From contig NC_015703.1 of NCBI RefSeq assembly GCF_000218895.1, positions 2,245,001 through 2,309,000 on the forward strand: 64,000 bases of DNA, read 5' to 3'. The translations under genes were made by a program, and so were the position numbers. The DNA comes from Runella slithyformis DSM 19594 (GTDB taxonomy: Bacteria; Bacteroidota; Bacteroidia; Cytophagales; Spirosomataceae). Below the pieces are notes generated by a model. The model saw only the letters and a program-made list of their open reading frames with translations, was not told the origin of the DNA and did not search any database. Below, in pieces: positions 61,625 to 64,000 of the stretch (position 1 is its first letter; every line of letters starts with the position of its first letter).

Positions 61625-61738
61625 CCGCTTCCTAAATTTAATTTATTGAGCTTACCACAGGGTTTGTAAAAAATGTAACTTCGGGGAAACATGAAAATGT
61701 TTCCCTTTTTTTATTCAAAAATCCTAAAATCATTGAAA

Positions 61739-62341
61739 ATGAAAACGCTCAAACTCCTTGCCCTTTTTCTGTCATTGGTCGTCGTTACCTGGAATTGTGC
61801 AAACAAAGAAGAAGAGTCAAAAGAAGAACCTAAAAACGGATTGGAAGCCTTGCAGAAGCTGGGGGAAGAAGCCGAAAGAATGACAAAAGAAGGTCCTAAA
61901 GAAACGATAGACCCCAAACTGCTGAAGGAATTGCTGCCCTCAGATGCCGACGGCCTGAAACGCCGGGAGGCTTCCAGCGAAAAAAAAGCCATGATGGGAT
62001 TCGGAGTTTCGGTGGCTAAGGCAACCTACCGGGACGATGCCGGTCAGGACATTGAGGTCAATATTTCAGACGTTGCCGGAATGGGTGTAGTTCTCATGGG
62101 CATGGCGGCGTGGTCGATGGCATCCATTGACAAAGAGACCGAAACGGGCTACGAAAAAACGACCGAATACAAAGGGCACAAAGCCTTTGAAAAATACGAT
62201 ACTCAATCCAAACACGGAGAGATATCGGTCATTGTGGCCAACCGCTACATTGTGCAGGTAGAAGGAAACAGCGTAGAGATGGATAAGATTAAATCGGTCA
62301 TGGACAACATCGACTTGGATAAATTGGCGGATATGAAATAA
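61739..62341 (+). CDS. Hypothetical lipoprotein
   Basis: 200 residues from MKTLKLLALFLSLVVVTWNC, the lipobox cysteine being Cys20; an upstream in-frame ATG (61691) would put 16 residues ahead of the signal peptide. A Glu/Lys-rich linker (22-60) precedes a small alpha-beta domain with MGFGVSVAKATYRDDAGQDI, GMGVVLMGMAAWSM and ISVIVANRYIVQVEG. The pattern of a DAGQxIEVNISD strand and VANRYIVQVEG strand is reminiscent of small Bacteroidota lipoproteins of unknown role. Confidence 0.85.
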   Translation: MKTLKLLALFLSLVVVTWNCANKEEESKEEPKNGLEALQKLGEEAERMTKEGPKETIDPKLLKELLPSDADGLKRREASSEKKAMMGFGVSVAKATYRDDAGQDIEVNISDVAGMGVVLMGMAAWSMASIDKETETGYEKTTEYKGHKAFEKYDTQSKHGEISVIVANRYIVQVEGNSVEMDKIKSVMDNIDLDKLADMK

Positions 62342-62382
62342 GCAGGCAGTAGCCGGGAGTGAGAATAAATGTCCTTTGTACG

Positions 62383-62476
62383 TATTGAGTAGTTAGTAAA
62401 GAGTATTTAGATAGTATTTAACAGGGTGTTTATCAGTGATTTGATACTATCAATACTTCATACTAATTACTCAATA
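62383..62476. repeat. Long imperfect inverted repeat between convergent genes
   Basis: TATTGAGTAGTTAGTA (62383-62398) pairs with TACTAATTACTCAATA (62461-62476); further inside, AGATAGTAT pairs with ATACTATC. It lies between the lipoprotein and kynU ends and may act as a bidirectional terminator. Confidence 0.65.
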
Positions 62477-62510
62477 CCCTTTATCATTGACCAAAACAAT
62501 TCAGTTACGC

Positions 62511-63836
62511 CTACAACTTCCAATAGTTTTCCAGTGCTTCGCCTACTTTCCAAATGTCTTCAAAGGCCGTATACAGCGGAATCGGCGTAAGACGAATGCA
62601 GTTGGGCTCGCGCCAATCGCCGATAATGCCCTTGGCGGTTAATGCGTCAAATACCTTTTTGCCTTCATTTTCAATGAGCAGCGAAAGTTGAGCGCCGCGT
62701 TGGGCGGGGTCGGTGGGCGTCATGAGTTGAATCTTTGGCATTCCGGCTTTTTGGTTGATTCGCTGAAGGACCATTTCCAGCAATCCCGTCAGTTCTTCGC
62801 TTTTGCGGCGTAAATTTTCGATTCCGGCTTCCTCAAAAATGGCCAACGATGCCCGATGCATAGCCAGCGCCATGATGTTCGGAGTGCTCAATTGCCATCC
62901 GGCGGCTCCCTGCATCGGCACAAAACCTTTGGTCATTTCAAAACGACGGGCTTCTTCATAGCCCCACCATCCCGCCAGACGCGGCAGGGAAGCAGTATGA
63001 TGCTTTTCGTGAACAAACAGGCCCGATACGCCTCCCGGGCCTGAATTGAGGTATTTATACGAACACCATACGGCAAAATCTACACCCCAATTGTGCAGTT
63101 GGAGAGGGATATTTCCGGCAGCATGTGCCAAATCAAAACCCACCAAGAGGCCGTGCCGGTGCGCAAAAGCGGTGATGGCCTGCATGTCGTACACCTGACC
63201 CGTATAATAATGCAGGCCGCTCATGCAGATCAGCGCCAATTCGTCGGCATGTTGGGCAATGGTATCCAGAATATCTGCCGTGCGAATGCTGTATTCTCCC
63301 TTTCTTGGCACTACCTCAATCAAGGCAACGGCAGGGTCGTAGCCTCGAAAGCGGAGGTGGGTTTCGAGGGCGTATTGGTCGGAGGGAAAATCGCCCGCGA
63401 CGGTCAAAACCTTGTAACGCTCAGCCGTGGGCTGATAAAAAGATGCCCACATTAAATGCAGGTTGACCGTCAGATGGTTCATGGGGCACACTTCCTCGGG
63501 GAGCGCCCCTACAATGGCGGCCAATGATTTTTGACAATACCGGTGATAACTCAGCCAAGACTCTTCCCCCTCAAACCAACCTTCTACCCCGTGGTTTTGC
63601 CAAGTGGTAAGTTCTCGGTCAATGGCTTCGCGGGTGGCTTTTGGCTGGAGCCCCAGTGAATTACCGCAGAGGTAGGTCAACGTTTCGCCGTCGCGCTGTG
63701 GCAGGTAAAAGCGTTCTCTGAAATGACCTAATGCGTCCCGGCGGTCTTTTTCCAACGCCCATTCGTGCAGTTCATCGGAAGAAAACGAAAGTATATGTTG
63801 GAGGTTCACGTGGATTGAAGTTTTAGATATAAACAA
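62511..63836 (-). CDS. kynU: Kynureninase
   Basis: 441 residues. PLP-enzyme fold type I with Lys in CSYKYLNSGPGGVSGLFVHE, and GFDLAHAAGNIPLQLHNWGVD as the cofactor-binding Asp region. The N-terminal YLCGNSLGLQPKATREAID and the substrate-binding NHLTVNLHLMWASFY are kynureninase hallmarks. It cleaves kynurenine to anthranilate and alanine, or 3-hydroxykynurenine to 3-hydroxyanthranilate, on the kynurenine route of tryptophan breakdown and NAD synthesis. No other kyn genes lie in the window. A terminator-separated gene precedes it. Confidence 0.96.
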   Translation of the reverse strand: MFISKTSIHVNLQHILSFSSDELHEWALEKDRRDALGHFRERFYLPQRDGETLTYLCGNSLGLQPKATREAIDRELTTWQNHGVEGWFEGEESWLSYHRYCQKSLAAIVGALPEEVCPMNHLTVNLHLMWASFYQPTAERYKVLTVAGDFPSDQYALETHLRFRGYDPAVALIEVVPRKGEYSIRTADILDTIAQHADELALICMSGLHYYTGQVYDMQAITAFAHRHGLLVGFDLAHAAGNIPLQLHNWGVDFAVWCSYKYLNSGPGGVSGLFVHEKHHTASLPRLAGWWGYEEARRFEMTKGFVPMQGAAGWQLSTPNIMALAMHRASLAIFEEAGIENLRRKSEELTGLLEMVLQRINQKAGMPKIQLMTPTDPAQRGAQLSLLIENEGKKVFDALTAKGIIGDWREPNCIRLTPIPLYTAFEDIWKVGEALENYWKL

Positions 63837-63843
63837 AATAAAA

Positions 63844-63867
63844 CCCCTTTGGTTGAAGCCAAAGGGG
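63844..63867 (-). terminator. Terminator after the gene at 63894
   Basis: Minus strand CCCCTTTGG-CTTCAA-CCAAAGGGG then TTTTATTTTG. Perfect 9-bp stem 27 nt after the stop. Confidence 0.85.
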
Positions 63868-63893
63868 AATGACGCAATGATTTTTGCGTGAAA

Positions 63894-64000
63894 TTATTTT
63901 TTGCTCGCCACCATTTTAGCAAACTTAATGAGCTCAGGTCCATCCAATGCTCCCAAGTGCATAGTGACTACTTTACCGTTGCCGTTGATAAAAAACAGCG
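63894..64000 (-). CDS. C-terminal end of a probable thioredoxin/TlpA-like protein (partial)
   Basis: Only the last 35 codons lie in the window. They read LFFINGNGKVVTMHLGALDG, then PELIKFAKMVASKK and stop. The 'FFINGNGKVV..H.G' strand followed by a final amphipathic helix is how TlpA/ResA-type thioredoxin domains end. The CxxC site would be outside the window, so the call is tentative. Confidence 0.55.
   Translation of the reverse strand, partial: LFFINGNGKVVTMHLGALDGPELIKFAKMVASKK

Overview
The window reads as chromosomal DNA of a Bacteroidota bacterium, most likely order Cytophagales (Runella/Spirosoma-like; this placement is inference). Signs are a TTTG-N19-TAnnTTTG promoter, many ~800-residue FtsX/MacB-type permeases, a TonB-dependent barrel receptor with an N-terminal carboxypeptidase-regulatory-like domain, few Shine-Dalgarno sequences, and a grasp-with-spasm peptide cluster. 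No rRNA, tRNA or CRISPR array was seen.

Layout. 1-1701 is the 5' part of a permease gene. 2.1-12.6 kb is housekeeping and secreted proteins: lipoprotein, M3 peptidase, TonB receptor, LolA-like protein, membrane protein, methyltransferase. 12.6-34.4 kb is a large exporter region. It holds a PadR regulator with a prefix-domain permease, a permease pseudogene, four more permeases, a MacB-type ATPase, a HlyD/MacA-type adaptor, and a sigma54-activator response regulator with its histidine kinase. A Vsr endonuclease and a four-helix-bundle gene are embedded in it. 34.4-38.6 kb carries DUF952, TerC, a lipoprotein, a hydrolase and clpX. 39.5-47.6 kb is an AT-rich RiPP locus: C39 exporter, HlyD adaptor, SPASM and ATP-grasp maturases, two GG-leader precursors and an XRE regulator. 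47.8-57.1 kb carries sodA, tadA, an ACP, glgB, pnuC with a nadR remnant, an M28 peptidase, thiL and msrA. 57.3-60.6 kb has a CrtA-like gene and a second exporter unit (ATPase plus TolC). 60.8-64 kb has lgt, a lipoprotein, kynU and the end of a redox-like protein.

Main discovery: five places share a tandem dyad, TGTCCG-N4-CGGACA followed by a weaker copy whose centre lies 20-22 bp away. Each sits upstream of an exporter operon or of the regulator pair. In five of six promoter directions a sigma54-like -24/-12 element starts 55-56 bp from the dyad edge (68 bp in the sixth). The NtrC-type regulator at 31.7 kb is the obvious candidate binder, so adaptor, ATPases, permeases, TolC and the two-component system would form one envelope-export regulon. 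One unit is visibly decaying: its padR has lost the start codon and most of its body, and its -12 GC has changed.

Second discovery: the RiPP locus is eroding but readable. The SPASM maturase is interrupted by two short elements with IS903-like ends and perfect 9-bp target duplications. The ATP-grasp maturase and a secreted protein are each shifted at an A7 tract that one extra A would repair. The exporter carries two palindromic repeats translated in frame.
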